From the NCBI RefSeq assembly GCF_024105735.1, contig NZ_JAAAML010000001.1, positions 682,001 through 746,000 of the forward strand: 64,000 nucleotides of DNA. Reading direction: 5' to 3'. Positions 1 through 10,179 of this stretch are shown in pieces. Both the position numbers and the translations under genes were made by a program. Every line of letters begins with the position of its first letter. Positions within the stretch are counted from its first letter, which is position 1. The notes below the pieces were generated by a model that had not been told where the DNA came from, did no database searches, and saw nothing but the letters and a program-made list of their open reading frames with translations. The DNA comes from Parahoeflea alexandrii. Lineage in GTDB: Bacteria > Pseudomonadota > Alphaproteobacteria > Rhizobiales > Rhizobiaceae.

Positions 1-527
1 GCGTCCCTGGCAAGGTCCAGGCCTTCGAGACCGCTCCATTCGGCGGCCTTTGCGGTCAGCGCCTCAATGTCGAACTCGCCGGAAGGGTCGTGGGCGATGA
101 CCGCATTCGGGGCGCCGTTCTCGCGGATCCAGGCGGTCAATGCACGGGTATCGACGCCCGACAGCCCGACGATGCCGCGGGCCTTGAGCCAGGCGTCGAA
201 GTGCTCCGCCGAGCGGTAATTCGACGGCTCGGTGATGTCGGCCTTCAGGATCACGCCGACCGCGCCGATATGGGCTGCGGGGGTGAGGTCCTCGATATCC
301 TCCGCATTGGCGCCGATATTGCCGATGTGGGGAAAGGTGAAGGTGACGATCTGGCCCAGGTAAGACGGGTCGGTGAGGATTTCCTGGTAGCCGGTCAGCG
401 CCGTGTTGAAGCAGACCTCGGCACGGGCCTGGCCGGTGGCGCCGACACCATGGCCGCGGATAACCGTTCCGTCAGCAAAGACCAGGACGGCGGTCGGCTT
501 TTTTTCAGTCCAGGGGCTCGTGGTCAT
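1..527 (-). CDS. carA: Carbamoyl-phosphate synthase small subunit, N-terminal part (3' end outside window)
   Basis: The small (glutaminase) subunit of carbamoyl-phosphate synthase releases ammonia from glutamine for the large subunit CarB, feeding arginine and pyrimidine synthesis in the cytoplasm. Translation of the minus strand from the ATG at 527 begins MTTSPWTEKKPTAVLVFADG and gives about 175 residues without a stop. The conserved N-terminal CPSase small-chain domain is clear: the NTALTGYQEILTDPSY block at residues 41-56 and GLSGVDTRAL at 121-130. The GATase domain with its catalytic Cys would lie beyond base 1. Family length is about 390-400 residues, so a little under half is present. 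No partner gene is visible. Confidence 0.95.
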   Translation of the reverse strand, partial: MTTSPWTEKKPTAVLVFADGTVIRGHGVGATGQARAEVCFNTALTGYQEILTDPSYLGQIVTFTFPHIGNIGANAEDIEDLTPAAHIGAVGVILKADITEPSNYRSAEHFDAWLKARGIVGLSGVDTRALTAWIRENGAPNAVIAHDPSGEFDIEALTAKAAEWSGLEGLDLARD

Positions 528-831
528 GTCAACTCCGTTCACAGCTGAGAAGCCGGTGTCACACCGGGCTGGGGCCCCTTGATCTCTGGTCGGGGCATCG
601 CCATTTAAGACATCCGGAAGCCACCAGCGGTCAGCAGTTCTCGCGATGGATGGATCTTGGTCCGGTCTTTCAAGTGCCGGTAAATAGAGAAGGTGCAGGC
701 TGCGGTCAATCAGGACAGTCCTGTGTCCTTGTCAATAAATCGCTTGAACAGGATGCAGCCAAAGGGGTAATCCTCTGCTCCTGCATATGCAGCCCCGAAA
801 GGGTCGAGAAGGAACTGCCGGAGATAGTTAG
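528..831. promoter_or_regulatory. carA/yqeY divergent intergenic region with a 15-base palindrome
   Basis: This 304-base gap separates divergent carA and the YqeY-like gene and must hold both promoters. The only distinct structure I see is CCGGTGT-C-ACACCGG at 553-567, 25 bases upstream of the carA start, a possible operator or leader hairpin. No gene is evident in the gap. Confidence 0.3.
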
Positions 832-1284
832 ATGATGCGTGAACGTTTTAGCGAAACGCTCAAGGATGCCATCCGCGCCAAGAATTCGCGCCGCATGTCG
901 ACATTGCGGCTGATTCAGGCTGCCATAAAGGATCGTGACATCGCCAATCGCGGTGCCGGCAAGGATCCCGTCAGTGACGATGATATCCTTCAGATCCTGA
1001 CCAAGATGATCAAGCAGCGCGAGGAATCGGCTGCGATCTACGAAGAAAATGCACGTCTCGAGCTTGCCCAGCAGGAGCGGGACGAAATTGCCATCATCCG
1101 TCAGTTCCTGCCGCAGCAGCTGCCGGAGGAGGAAGTGCGCGAGTTGTGCAAGTCCGTGGTTTCGGAAACCGGAGCCTCGGGCCTGCGCGACATGGGCAAG
1201 TGCATGAACGTGCTGAAAGAGCGCTATCCGGGCCAGATGGATTTTTCCAAGGCCTGCGGTATGGTCAAGGGTCTTCTGCAGTAG
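832..1284 (+). CDS. GatB/YqeY domain-containing protein
   Basis: This 150-residue cytoplasmic protein is full length for the YqeY family, which shares the C-terminal tRNA-interacting domain of the amidotransferase subunit GatB. Recognisable family features are the N-terminal helix with KDAIRAKNSRRMSTLRLI (residues 11-28), the EIAIIRQFLPQQLPEEEV stretch near residues 86-103 and the closing GMVKGLLQ. Two ATGs in tandem (832 and 835) are possible starts, and GGAG about ten bases upstream fits either. A role in aminoacyl-tRNA handling is inferred from the family and its exact function is not established. It lies divergent from carA, an arrangement common in rhizobial genomes as far as I recall. 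Confidence 0.9.
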   Translation: MMRERFSETLKDAIRAKNSRRMSTLRLIQAAIKDRDIANRGAGKDPVSDDDILQILTKMIKQREESAAIYEENARLELAQQERDEIAIIRQFLPQQLPEEEVRELCKSVVSETGASGLRDMGKCMNVLKERYPGQMDFSKACGMVKGLLQ

Positions 1285-1464
1285 CTTGTCGGGAGTTCGC
1301 CCGGGAATGCAGTGCGCTGCGGCCGGGCGGAGCCGCGGGCCACTGGAATCAGGCACCGGGTTGCAAGTGAAAAGTATCTCTTGCGTGTCCGGGTGGGCAC
1401 CCTAATCTGCGGTGGTATCATCGGCGACCGGGCGTCGGGTACACAACCATTTCGCGGTGGTCTA

Positions 1465-1486
1465 ATACCCTAAATTCTGGGAGTAT
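1465..1486. promoter_or_regulatory. 22-base imperfect palindrome upstream of the PAS/LuxR pair
   Basis: ATACCC and GGGAGTAT flank an 8-base centre (TAAATTCT), giving an imperfect dyad 90 bases before the PAS gene. Its size resembles binding sites of LuxR-type regulators such as the one encoded downstream. The assignment as an operator is inference. The rest of 1285-1576 shows no gene. Confidence 0.3.
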
Positions 1487-1576
1487 CCCAACGCAACCCT
1501 CGCCTGTAACCGATGAGATACGGCGGTGAGATGATTCGCGCTAAAGCGCGGATTCGATCCGCGGATAGGACAACTC

Positions 1577-2047
1577 ATGATGCTCAATACCGCCTCCCAA
1601 ATTCATTTCGACCAGGTTCATCGCCGGTTTCCGGAACAGTGCTGGGAGCACGTCGGCGTCACCAGCGGCGAAGTTGTGGATCTGCTTGGTTCCATTGTGC
1701 CTTTGGGGATCTGGCGGCTGGATATCGCGACGGGGCTGGTGTTCTGGTCCGAGGATGCGGCGCGTATCCATGGCATGGAGGCCACCAACGGGTCGGTCAG
1801 CCTGGCAAAGATACTGACCTGCTATCATCCGGAGGATGTGGCAGTGATTGAGGCATTGCTGGAATCGGCGACAACCCGGCGCAACGGCTTCCGATTCGTC
1901 ATGAGGGTGAAGGGGGGCTCCGGATCTTATCGACTGATTGCCGTAGCGGGCCGATACAGGGCTGACAATGACGGCGAATTGATCGGATACTGCCATGAGT
2001 ACCAGGATATGGTGCGCGCGGTGGTACTGGAAGGGGAGGCGCCGTGA
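1577..2047 (+). CDS. PAS-fold sensory protein coupled to a LuxR regulator
   Basis: A 156-residue cytoplasmic protein made almost entirely of one PAS_3-type fold. LLGSIVPLGIWRLDIATG (residues 37-54), a WSEDAARIHGM segment (57-67) and YHPEDV (83-88) match the pattern of PAS domains that read a small ligand or cofactor. There is no kinase, HTH or GGDEF output domain, so it must act through a partner. The stop codon overlaps the GTG start of the LuxR-type gene by four bases, which implies translational coupling and joint function. The likely model, inferred only, is that it modulates the downstream regulator. The ligand cannot be told from sequence. Confidence 0.75.
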   Translation: MMLNTASQIHFDQVHRRFPEQCWEHVGVTSGEVVDLLGSIVPLGIWRLDIATGLVFWSEDAARIHGMEATNGSVSLAKILTCYHPEDVAVIEALLESATTRRNGFRFVMRVKGGSGSYRLIAVAGRYRADNDGELIGYCHEYQDMVRAVVLEGEAP

Positions 2048-2784
2048 CTCTCTTTCAGAGCCCGGCTTATGCAGCCCAACCCTTCGGCGTCATCAAGGAT
2101 ATCCGCACCATCTTCGATGCCATGCAGGTGTTGCGCAAGGTTTGCCTGAGTTACGGGTTTCGCTATTTTTCTGTGATCACGTTGCCCTCGGCTGTCTCAG
2201 GTGATGACAGCTCGATTGCCAGCATGGCGACGATTTCAAGCTGGCCGCCGGAGCTGATCGCCGGTTACGACCGGCTGGGCCTCGCCAGGAACAGCCCGAT
2301 TCTGGACCAGTTGCGCAAGCGGATTACGCCGCTCGTGTTCGAGGTTGCGGATGTCAACAGCAACCGCCCCGGAGAGGAACCGCAGAACGCCAACGAGCTG
2401 TTCGGCCGTTTTGACCTGACCATGGGCGTGTACTTTCCGGTTCACGACAATCACGGCCTGCGTCACGCGGTGTCCTTCATGGGGGACCGTGATTCTCCTT
2501 CTGCCGAGGAGCTGTCGACGCTGTCGCTGTTTGCGACCATGTTGGTTGAGCAGATTTCCAAGATCAGCGTTGCCGATCATGCGGCGAAATCGGTTCTCAA
2601 TGACCGGGAAGTCGAAATCCTGAAATGGACTGCCGAAGGCAAGACCAGTCCCGAGATCGCCCGCATCACCGGGCTGTCGGAACATACGGTCAATCACTAC
2701 GCGACGATTGCGACCAAGAAGCTTGGCTGCTCCAACCGGACGCAGGCCGTGGTCTACGCGATCCGGCTCGGGTTGTTCAAGTAG
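2044..2784 (+). CDS. LuxR-family transcriptional regulator (autoinducer-binding-like domain, GerE HTH)
   Basis: A 246-residue protein starting at a GTG that overlaps the preceding PAS gene (GTGA). Residues about 20-165 align with the autoinducer-binding domain of the TraR/LuxR family. Residues about 185-245 form a GerE helix-turn-helix (LNDREVEILKWTAEGKTS, then SPEIARITGLSEHTVNHY). By my hand alignment to TraR the Trp57 equivalent is kept (W67), the Tyr61 position is Leu (L71) and the invariant ligand-binding Asp70 position is Ser (S84). No luxI-type synthase occurs in the window. It is therefore a LuxR solo that may not bind a classical acyl-homoserine lactone. Targets are unknown, and a dyad at 1465-1486 could be its own site. 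Confidence 0.88.
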   Translation: MTLFQSPAYAAQPFGVIKDIRTIFDAMQVLRKVCLSYGFRYFSVITLPSAVSGDDSSIASMATISSWPPELIAGYDRLGLARNSPILDQLRKRITPLVFEVADVNSNRPGEEPQNANELFGRFDLTMGVYFPVHDNHGLRHAVSFMGDRDSPSAEELSTLSLFATMLVEQISKISVADHAAKSVLNDREVEILKWTAEGKTSPEIARITGLSEHTVNHYATIATKKLGCSNRTQAVVYAIRLGLFK

Positions 2785-2805
2785 GGCGGCCGGGTTGGCC
2801 ATTCT

Positions 2806-4617
2806 CTAACTCGCGGTCAGCCTGCCTTGCGGCGGGATGATCTTGGTAAGGCCGCCGGCGACGATGCTGTCCAGTGCTTTGCGCACCGGATTGCTGGCCC
2901 GAAGCTGTTTCCAGGTGTCGAAGTCGCTGCGCTTCATCGGCTTTGAGAAGAAGAATCCCTGGATCTCATCGCAGCCGAGCTGCGCCGCCGCGGCCACTTG
3001 TCCCGGTGTTTCGGTACCCTCGACCACGACCCGGCATCCGAGATTCTTGCCGAGCTGGATGATGGCCCTGGACACTTCCCGCGCCTTGCCCTCGCTGTCG
3101 ATGCCGGAAACGAAGGAGCGGTCGACTTTCAGAATGTCGAACTTCAGGCCGGTGAGTTGTGCAAGGTTCGAGTATCCGGTCCCGAAATCATCAATCGCGA
3201 TGCGGACGCCAACCGCCCTCAGCGCCTTGATATGGTCTGAGACACTGACAATGTTGGTGTGAGCGATGGTTTCGGTGATCTCGATGGTGACGAGATCGGC
3301 GGGGCATTCATGTTCGTTGAGAATAGAGATGACCAGGTTCGAGAATTCGGTATTCCTGAATTGCTCGATTGAGACATTGATCGAGACTTCGGTCGACTGG
3401 CCGGCGCGGTGCCATTCGGCGCACTGGCAAATGGCTTCCTCCAGCACGATCAGGCCGATATCGTAGATAAGCCCGGTCATTTCGGCGATCTCGATGAAAT
3501 CGCCGGGTCCCACCAGGCCGCGCTCCGGGTGGTTGAACCGGACCAACGCCTCGACGCCTGTAACTGTCCAGTCACGAGCGCTGACCTTGGGCTGGTAATA
3601 GACCTCGAAGTGGCCATCGGCTATGGCGGTGCGAAGATCGCGCTCCATGGTTTCGCGCGACTTGATCACCTCGATCATCCAGCTTTGGAACAGGACGGTT
3701 CTCTCTGTTTCCTGCAGCGCGATCGAATTGTTGCAGGCAAGTGCTGCGTATTGTTTGACCTTGATGGCCGAGGCCGAATCCTGCGGGTATCGGGCTATGC
3801 CGATCGCGATGGAAGGATGGAACTGCCGTCCGTCGACCTTGACACCGCCGGCGAGTGCGGCGTGCAGCCGCCTCGCCACCGAGGCTATCCCGTCCGGGTC
3901 AGTGAGATCCGGAACGGACAGCACGAGTTCGGTTCCTCCAAACCGCGCGAGGACCGGTTCGCGGAGGGCGTCGTCCTCGCTGCCTGAACTGCGCAGGTTG
4001 TCACCATGGCTTTTGCAGGGCGAGGCCGCGACGAGCAGGCTGGCGATTGTCTTGAGAAGCTGGTCGGATGTCTCGTGGCCGAACCGGTCGTTGACCTTGC
4101 GGAGCTCAAGAACATCGATGAAAAACACCGAACCGCTCGCCGGGGCGCCATCGGCGCCGACGAGGCCGGTCTGTCGCTCGAGAAGGGTCTGCAACCGGTT
4201 CCGGTTTGGAAGGCCGGTGACAAGGTCATGATTGGCCAGTTCGCTTATCTCGGTCGTCGAAGCCTGCAAACGGGCGACCATCGTGCGCATGCTTGCGCCA
4301 AGCTCGCCGATTTCGCAGGAACAATCGACCGGCACCTTCACATTGAGATGACCCTCTGCGACCTTTCTGGCGACTTCGGTCAGCTTGCGGATCGGGCCGG
4401 TGAGCCGGCGGCTCATCAGTGCCATGAGGATCGCTGTCCCGATGAGACCGGCGATCGCCATGTTCATGTGCAGCGCGACGTCCGATACGCTGTGCTCGGA
4501 GAGAAACGGTATGGTGGCAAGGGCCAGGCAAATGCCTGCAAGCGCGATATAGATCGCCGTCAGCCTGAACCCCAGGGAATTGGTACCGATGCCGTAACGA
4601 ACTGCTTTCCAAGCCAT
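2806..4617 (-). CDS. Membrane HAMP-GGDEF(degenerate)-EAL protein, probable c-di-GMP phosphodiesterase
   Basis: From the ATG at 4617 this is a 603-residue inner-membrane protein; an in-frame GTG at 4662 is a less likely start. Two membrane segments (about residues 17-40 and 52-69) precede a HAMP linker (70-97), a GGDEF domain (about 125-310) and an EAL domain (about 325-575). The GGDEF signature is altered to GGTEL (227-231), so cyclase activity is unlikely. The EAL domain keeps EAL (356-358), the INVS Asn, ITE, DDFGTGYSNL (476-485), KVDRSF and VVEGTET (531-537). It should therefore hydrolyse c-di-GMP, with the first domain perhaps sensing GTP. It is convergent with the luxR gene and divergent from dnaG. 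Confidence 0.9.
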   Translation of the reverse strand: MAWKAVRYGIGTNSLGFRLTAIYIALAGICLALATIPFLSEHSVSDVALHMNMAIAGLIGTAILMALMSRRLTGPIRKLTEVARKVAEGHLNVKVPVDCSCEIGELGASMRTMVARLQASTTEISELANHDLVTGLPNRNRLQTLLERQTGLVGADGAPASGSVFFIDVLELRKVNDRFGHETSDQLLKTIASLLVAASPCKSHGDNLRSSGSEDDALREPVLARFGGTELVLSVPDLTDPDGIASVARRLHAALAGGVKVDGRQFHPSIAIGIARYPQDSASAIKVKQYAALACNNSIALQETERTVLFQSWMIEVIKSRETMERDLRTAIADGHFEVYYQPKVSARDWTVTGVEALVRFNHPERGLVGPGDFIEIAEMTGLIYDIGLIVLEEAICQCAEWHRAGQSTEVSINVSIEQFRNTEFSNLVISILNEHECPADLVTIEITETIAHTNIVSVSDHIKALRAVGVRIAIDDFGTGYSNLAQLTGLKFDILKVDRSFVSGIDSEGKAREVSRAIIQLGKNLGCRVVVEGTETPGQVAAAAQLGCDEIQGFFFSKPMKRSDFDTWKQLRASNPVRKALDSIVAGGLTKIIPPQGRLTAS

Positions 4618-4974
4618 AGACGCCGCCCCGAGGCTCAAATCCGGCAAACCGCCGGCCCGCACTCATGTGAAGTTACCCTGAACATGCCGGTTCTCGCGGC
4701 TCTGCAATGGAGGGCGGGCTCATGACCGCTGTTCTCTTTCTCATTGCCTCGGATAATATTTAAGACCAAATTATTTATTGGTGTTTTCTAATATGCGTAT
4801 AATTTTAGGCATCGGTGCATTTTTTACCGGCCAAGGGCATTGAAGTCTTCCGGTGGCTCACCGGTGTGCATAACGGGGAGTGAGGCGCCAAGGCCTTTGC
4901 CAGCGGTGCCTGGCGTGCCTATATAGGCAAGATCTTCACTCAGACCCACTGCTTGCGCCGGAGGCGCGCCGATA
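4618..4974. other. Intergenic region between the EAL protein and dnaG
   Basis: About 350 bases between divergent genes. An AT-rich stretch at roughly 4740-4830 is the probable promoter zone for one or both genes. I see no gene, tRNA or clear hairpin here. Confidence 0.4.
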
Positions 4975-6996
4975 TTGCGGTTTTCACCGTCCTTTCTCGA
5001 CGATATCCGCGAACGCGTTCCGATCTCGGACGTGATTGGCAGGCATGTGACGTGGGACCGGAAGAAAACCAACACCTCGCGTGGTGACTGGTGGGCCTGC
5101 TGTCCGTTCCATGGCGAAAAATCCCCGAGTTTTCACTGCGAGGACCGCAAGGGCCGCTATCATTGTTTCGGCTGCGGCGTTTCGGGGGATCATTTCAAGT
5201 TTCTCACCGAGCTCGAAAGCCTGAATTTCCCAGAAGCGGTGCAGCGGGTGGCGGACATGGCGGGCATTCCGATGCCGGTGCAGGATCCGCAGGAGGCACG
5301 GCGCGAGCGCCAGCGCGCCAGCCTCGAGGATGTCATGGAAATGGCGGCCTCTTTCTTCGAAAACCAGCTGCAGGGACCACAGGGCGCCAAGGCGAGGGCC
5401 TATTTGCGCGACCGCGGGCTGTCGGGGCGCACCATCGCCGCCTTCCGCCTCGGTTTCGGCCCTGACAGCCGCAGTGCGCTCAAGGAGCACCTGGCCTCGC
5501 GCGGCGTCGACAAGGAGCAGATCGAGGCCTGCGGCCTGGTGGTGCACGGGCCCGAGATCGCCGTCTCCTATGACCGCTTCCGCGACCGGATCATGTTTCC
5601 GATCCTGTCGGCGCGCGAACGGGTGATCGCCTTTGGCGGACGCGCGCTCTCGCCCGGCGCGCCTGCCAAGTATCTCAATTCCAACGAGACCGAGCTCTTC
5701 CACAAGGGCAACGTGCTTTACAACTATGCCCGCGCCCGCCGCGCCTGCGGACCGGACGGTACGCTGGTGGTGGTCGAGGGCTACATGGACGTCATTGCGC
5801 TGGCGCAGGCGGGCATCGACAATGTGGTGGCGCCGCTGGGCACGGCGCTGGGTGAAAACCAGCTCAAGCTGCTCTGGCGGGTGACGCCGCAACCGGTGCT
5901 GTGCTTCGACGGCGACGAGGCCGGACAACGGGCGGCTAACCGGACGGTTGATCTGGCGCTGCCGCTGATCGCGCCGGGCCGCTCGCTTCGGATAGCGGTG
6001 CTGCCGCCGGGCAAGGATCCCGACGACCTTGTCCGTGATGACGGGCGGGAACCGTTTGACCAGGTGATTGGCTCGGCGCGGCCACTGGCCGATGTGGTCT
6101 GGTCGCGCGAAGCCGGCAGCGGCGTGTTCGAGACACCGGAGAGCCGGGCCGAGCTCGAGGCGAAACTCAGGCAGACCACGGGGCAGATCGCCGATGAAAG
6201 TCTGCGCCGCCACTACCAGCAGGACATGCGCGACCGGATGCGGGCCTTCTTCGGCGGCGGGACGGGCTATGGCAATCGCGAGCCGGGCAAGGCCGGCGGC
6301 GGGTCTTACGGCCGAAGCGGCGGTGGATCCTACGGGCGTGGCGGCGGATCCTATGGCGGCGGCGGGCGACCGGGCGAGGGGCGTGGCGGCGGTCTGCAGG
6401 CGGGCCGCACCGTGGCGGTTTCCGAGCGGCTGACGCAATCGGGTCTGGTGCGCGGCCATGGCGCGATGCCGTCGCTGCGCGAAACGGTGCTGGTGATGAC
6501 GGTGGCCAACCACCCGCAGATGCTGCACGACGAGTTCGATGAACTGGCGGCGCTCGAATTTGACGACAAGAACCTGATGCGGGTCTGGCAGGTGATGCTT
6601 GACGCGGCCTCGGTCGGCGGCCGGTTTGACCGCGAGCGGCTGTTTGAGGCGCTTGAAGCCGGGGGGCAGGCCGAGTTCATTGCCCGGCTCGAAGCACAGA
6701 TCCGCAATGCGCGGATCTGGACGGCGACGGTGGAGGCCGCGGCCGAGGATGCGCGCGAGGGCTATCAGCAGGCGCTGGCGCTGCACAAGCGCACCCGTGC
6801 GCTCAAATGGCAGAAGGCGGAGCTGCAGCGCGATATTGCAGAGGCCACGGAAGCTGGCGACGGGGATGCCATCCCCGGCCTGATGCTGGCGCTGCAGGAA
6901 GTCCAGCTGGAGGTGGCGCGGCTCGAGAACCAGGAAGCCATCATCGACGGCTTCGGTGTTCTTTCAGGCCGGGTCAAGGGTGCGCGCGGCGGCTGA
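4975..6996 (+). CDS. dnaG: DNA primase
   Basis: DnaG makes the RNA primers for chromosome replication and works with the DnaB helicase. The 673-residue product starts at TTG, with GGAGG ten to fifteen bases upstream; the MRFSPSFLDDIRERVPIS start matches rhizobial DnaG. The CHC2 zinc finger uses C43, H46, C64 and C67. The core RNA polymerase/Toprim domain shows VEGYMD (267-272), FDGDEAG (311-317) and KDPDD (347-351). Residues about 427-473 form an unusual glycine-rich linker with repeated GGGSYGR units before the C-terminal helicase-binding region. It sits upstream of rpoD in the same direction, the classical macromolecular-synthesis order, but 432 bases apart. Confidence 0.97.
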   Translation: MRFSPSFLDDIRERVPISDVIGRHVTWDRKKTNTSRGDWWACCPFHGEKSPSFHCEDRKGRYHCFGCGVSGDHFKFLTELESLNFPEAVQRVADMAGIPMPVQDPQEARRERQRASLEDVMEMAASFFENQLQGPQGAKARAYLRDRGLSGRTIAAFRLGFGPDSRSALKEHLASRGVDKEQIEACGLVVHGPEIAVSYDRFRDRIMFPILSARERVIAFGGRALSPGAPAKYLNSNETELFHKGNVLYNYARARRACGPDGTLVVVEGYMDVIALAQAGIDNVVAPLGTALGENQLKLLWRVTPQPVLCFDGDEAGQRAANRTVDLALPLIAPGRSLRIAVLPPGKDPDDLVRDDGREPFDQVIGSARPLADVVWSREAGSGVFETPESRAELEAKLRQTTGQIADESLRRHYQQDMRDRMRAFFGGGTGYGNREPGKAGGGSYGRSGGGSYGRGGGSYGGGGRPGEGRGGGLQAGRTVAVSERLTQSGLVRGHGAMPSLRETVLVMTVANHPQMLHDEFDELAALEFDDKNLMRVWQVMLDAASVGGRFDRERLFEALEAGGQAEFIARLEAQIRNARIWTATVEAAAEDAREGYQQALALHKRTRALKWQKAELQRDIAEATEAGDGDAIPGLMLALQEVQLEVARLENQEAIIDGFGVLSGRVKGARGG

Positions 6997-7428
6997 CCCC
7001 CGGGCCGGTCTGTCGCAATTCGTTTCCGGCGCACTTGTGGAATCAAACCGGGCTCCTAAATAGGGTTATCCGGCGGTGAAACCGAAAATGCAGGCAAAAT
7101 GGCGTTAATCGCCGGATCCAGGCGCTTTTTGCCCGTAAAGCCTTGACGGATAGGTTTTTTGTGGGAATCACCTGTTGGATCAAAAACACGCGGGAACATG
7201 CGCGCCGGGCGGCGTGCGATGACGTCCTGCTTTCCGGGGTTCGGATGACCGCAGAGCCAACGACCGAAGAGTTCAATGATCGGCATGGTTAATGGGGAAT
7301 TAAGCATGCATACGCCACAACAATCCGGATGATTCGCACATGCTGTCTGCCCATCGGGGCGGCAGCGCGCGCCTCACGGCAGGCGCAGACGATGTCAACC
7401 GAATGAAATCCGGGGAAAGTGACTGCCC
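6997..7428 (+). promoter_or_regulatory. dnaG-rpoD intergenic region, probable rpoD promoter zone
   Basis: A 432-base gap without a convincing gene. A possible promoter is CTTGTG (7034-7039), 16 bases, then CTAAAT (7056-7061), close to the alphaproteobacterial CTTGAC/CTATAT pattern. TTGACG at 7143 is a second -35 candidate without a good -10. The length suggests rpoD has its own regulated promoters, separate from dnaG. Confidence 0.35.
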
Positions 7429-9474
<2,046 letters not shown>

Positions 9475-9480
9475 TGCTCG

Positions 9481-9560
9481 CCTCTCTCTCCCCTGGTGGG
9501 AGAGAAAGCGATTTCAGCGCCTTGGCGTCAGCCAAGTGCTAGAAATCGCAAGTGAGGGGA
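9481..9560. repeat. Nested palindromic intergenic repeat, copy A
   Basis: The element starts with a hairpin CTCTCCC-CTGGT-GGGAGAG. Next comes a second imperfect hairpin whose outer stem is CGATTTC/GAAATCG and inner stem CTTGGC/GCCAAG. It ends with GTGAGGGGA. The same architecture with changed bases recurs at 13317-13397. This is a REP-like family typical of rhizobial intergenic space. It lies between the rpoD stop and its terminator and will be transcribed in the rpoD 3' UTR. Confidence 0.75.
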
Positions 9561-9577
9561 AGCCCAAAACATCAAGA

Positions 9578-9601
9578 CCCGGCCATTGCGCCGGGTTTTT
9601 T
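9578..9601 (+). terminator. Rho-independent terminator of rpoD
   Basis: A six-pair stem CCCGGC/GCCGGG (9578-9583 with 9590-9595) with a six-base loop is followed by six T. It ends the rpoD transcript about 105 bases after the stop codon. Confidence 0.85.
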
Positions 9602-9667
9602 GTTGCGCGGGGTGTGGCTTTGGCGTGTCGTCTCGCGGCGAGAGCTTTCTCAGCCATGGGGTAGGAG

Positions 9668-9775
9668 GTGTATGCCGACTGGATAGAGTTGCGCAGGGCT
9701 GACTTGCTGGAAAACTGGGAGCGTGGCAGACTTCACATGGCGTTCAATCAAGTTCCCGGAGCCGACGTCGAATGA
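9668..9775 (+). pseudogene. C-terminal remnant of a DUF4160 protein
   Basis: The 35 codons before the TGA at 9773-9775 read VYADWIELRRADLLENWERG and onward to the stop, which is the characteristic end of DUF4160 proteins. An in-frame TAG at 9662-9664 closes the frame just upstream, and the region before it does not encode the usual N-terminal half (family length about 80 residues). The stop overlaps the ATG of the DUF2442 gene by four bases, preserving the coupling of the usual DUF4160-DUF2442 pair. I read it as a decayed first gene of that pair. A frameshift around 9650-9665 is possible because some similarity may continue in another frame. Confidence 0.6.
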
Positions 9776-10044
9776 TTGAGATCGTGAAGGTTGTCGAGGT
9801 GAAGCTCTTGGCTGATCATACCGCTTTCGTCCGGTTTTCGACCGGCGAGGAAGGCGAGGCGGATTTCTCCTTGCTTTGCGAGGCAACCGGCGAGATGGTC
9901 GGACCGCTTGCCGATGAGGCGTTTTTCAGCCGCGTCTTTCTCTCGAATGGCGTCCCGACATGGCCCAACGGTTTCGATGTCGATGCGATCAATCTGCATC
10001 GGGAAATGGCGGAGCAGGGCCGCCTGCGCAGAACTGCGGCCTGA
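9772..10044 (+). CDS. DUF2442 domain-containing protein
   Basis: A 90-residue cytoplasmic protein, normal length for DUF2442. Family features are the start VKVVEVKLLADHTAFVRF, then TGEEGEADFSLL and the signature WPNGFDVDAI near residues 64-73. DUF2442 genes are usually preceded by a DUF4160 gene, and the pair is often found among toxin-antitoxin-like accessory genes. Here the partner survives only as a fragment that overlaps this start (ATGA). No biochemical function is established for the family. Whether this protein is still useful without its partner is unclear. Confidence 0.85.
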   Translation: MIEIVKVVEVKLLADHTAFVRFSTGEEGEADFSLLCEATGEMVGPLADEAFFSRVFLSNGVPTWPNGFDVDAINLHREMAEQGRLRRTAA

Positions 10045-10179
10045 TCGCCACACGGCCGCACCGCGACATATTCGCGCAATTGCATGTATTCCTCTGGAAA
10101 TCCCCGGCGATCCGCATGACATGCGGGTGAAAGCCGCCCGCGTCCAGCGCGCGGCTATCTCACGCCGGAGCCTGTCGCG

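Noticed and set aside
4984-6786. Long open frame antisense to dnaG
   Set aside because: The product is Arg/His/Ala-rich with no family features and lies fully opposite dnaG; it is a GC-driven shadow.
7056-7307. Minus-strand frame in the dnaG-rpoD gap
   Set aside because: No ribosome site, no recognisable motif, and it overlaps the expected rpoD promoter zone.
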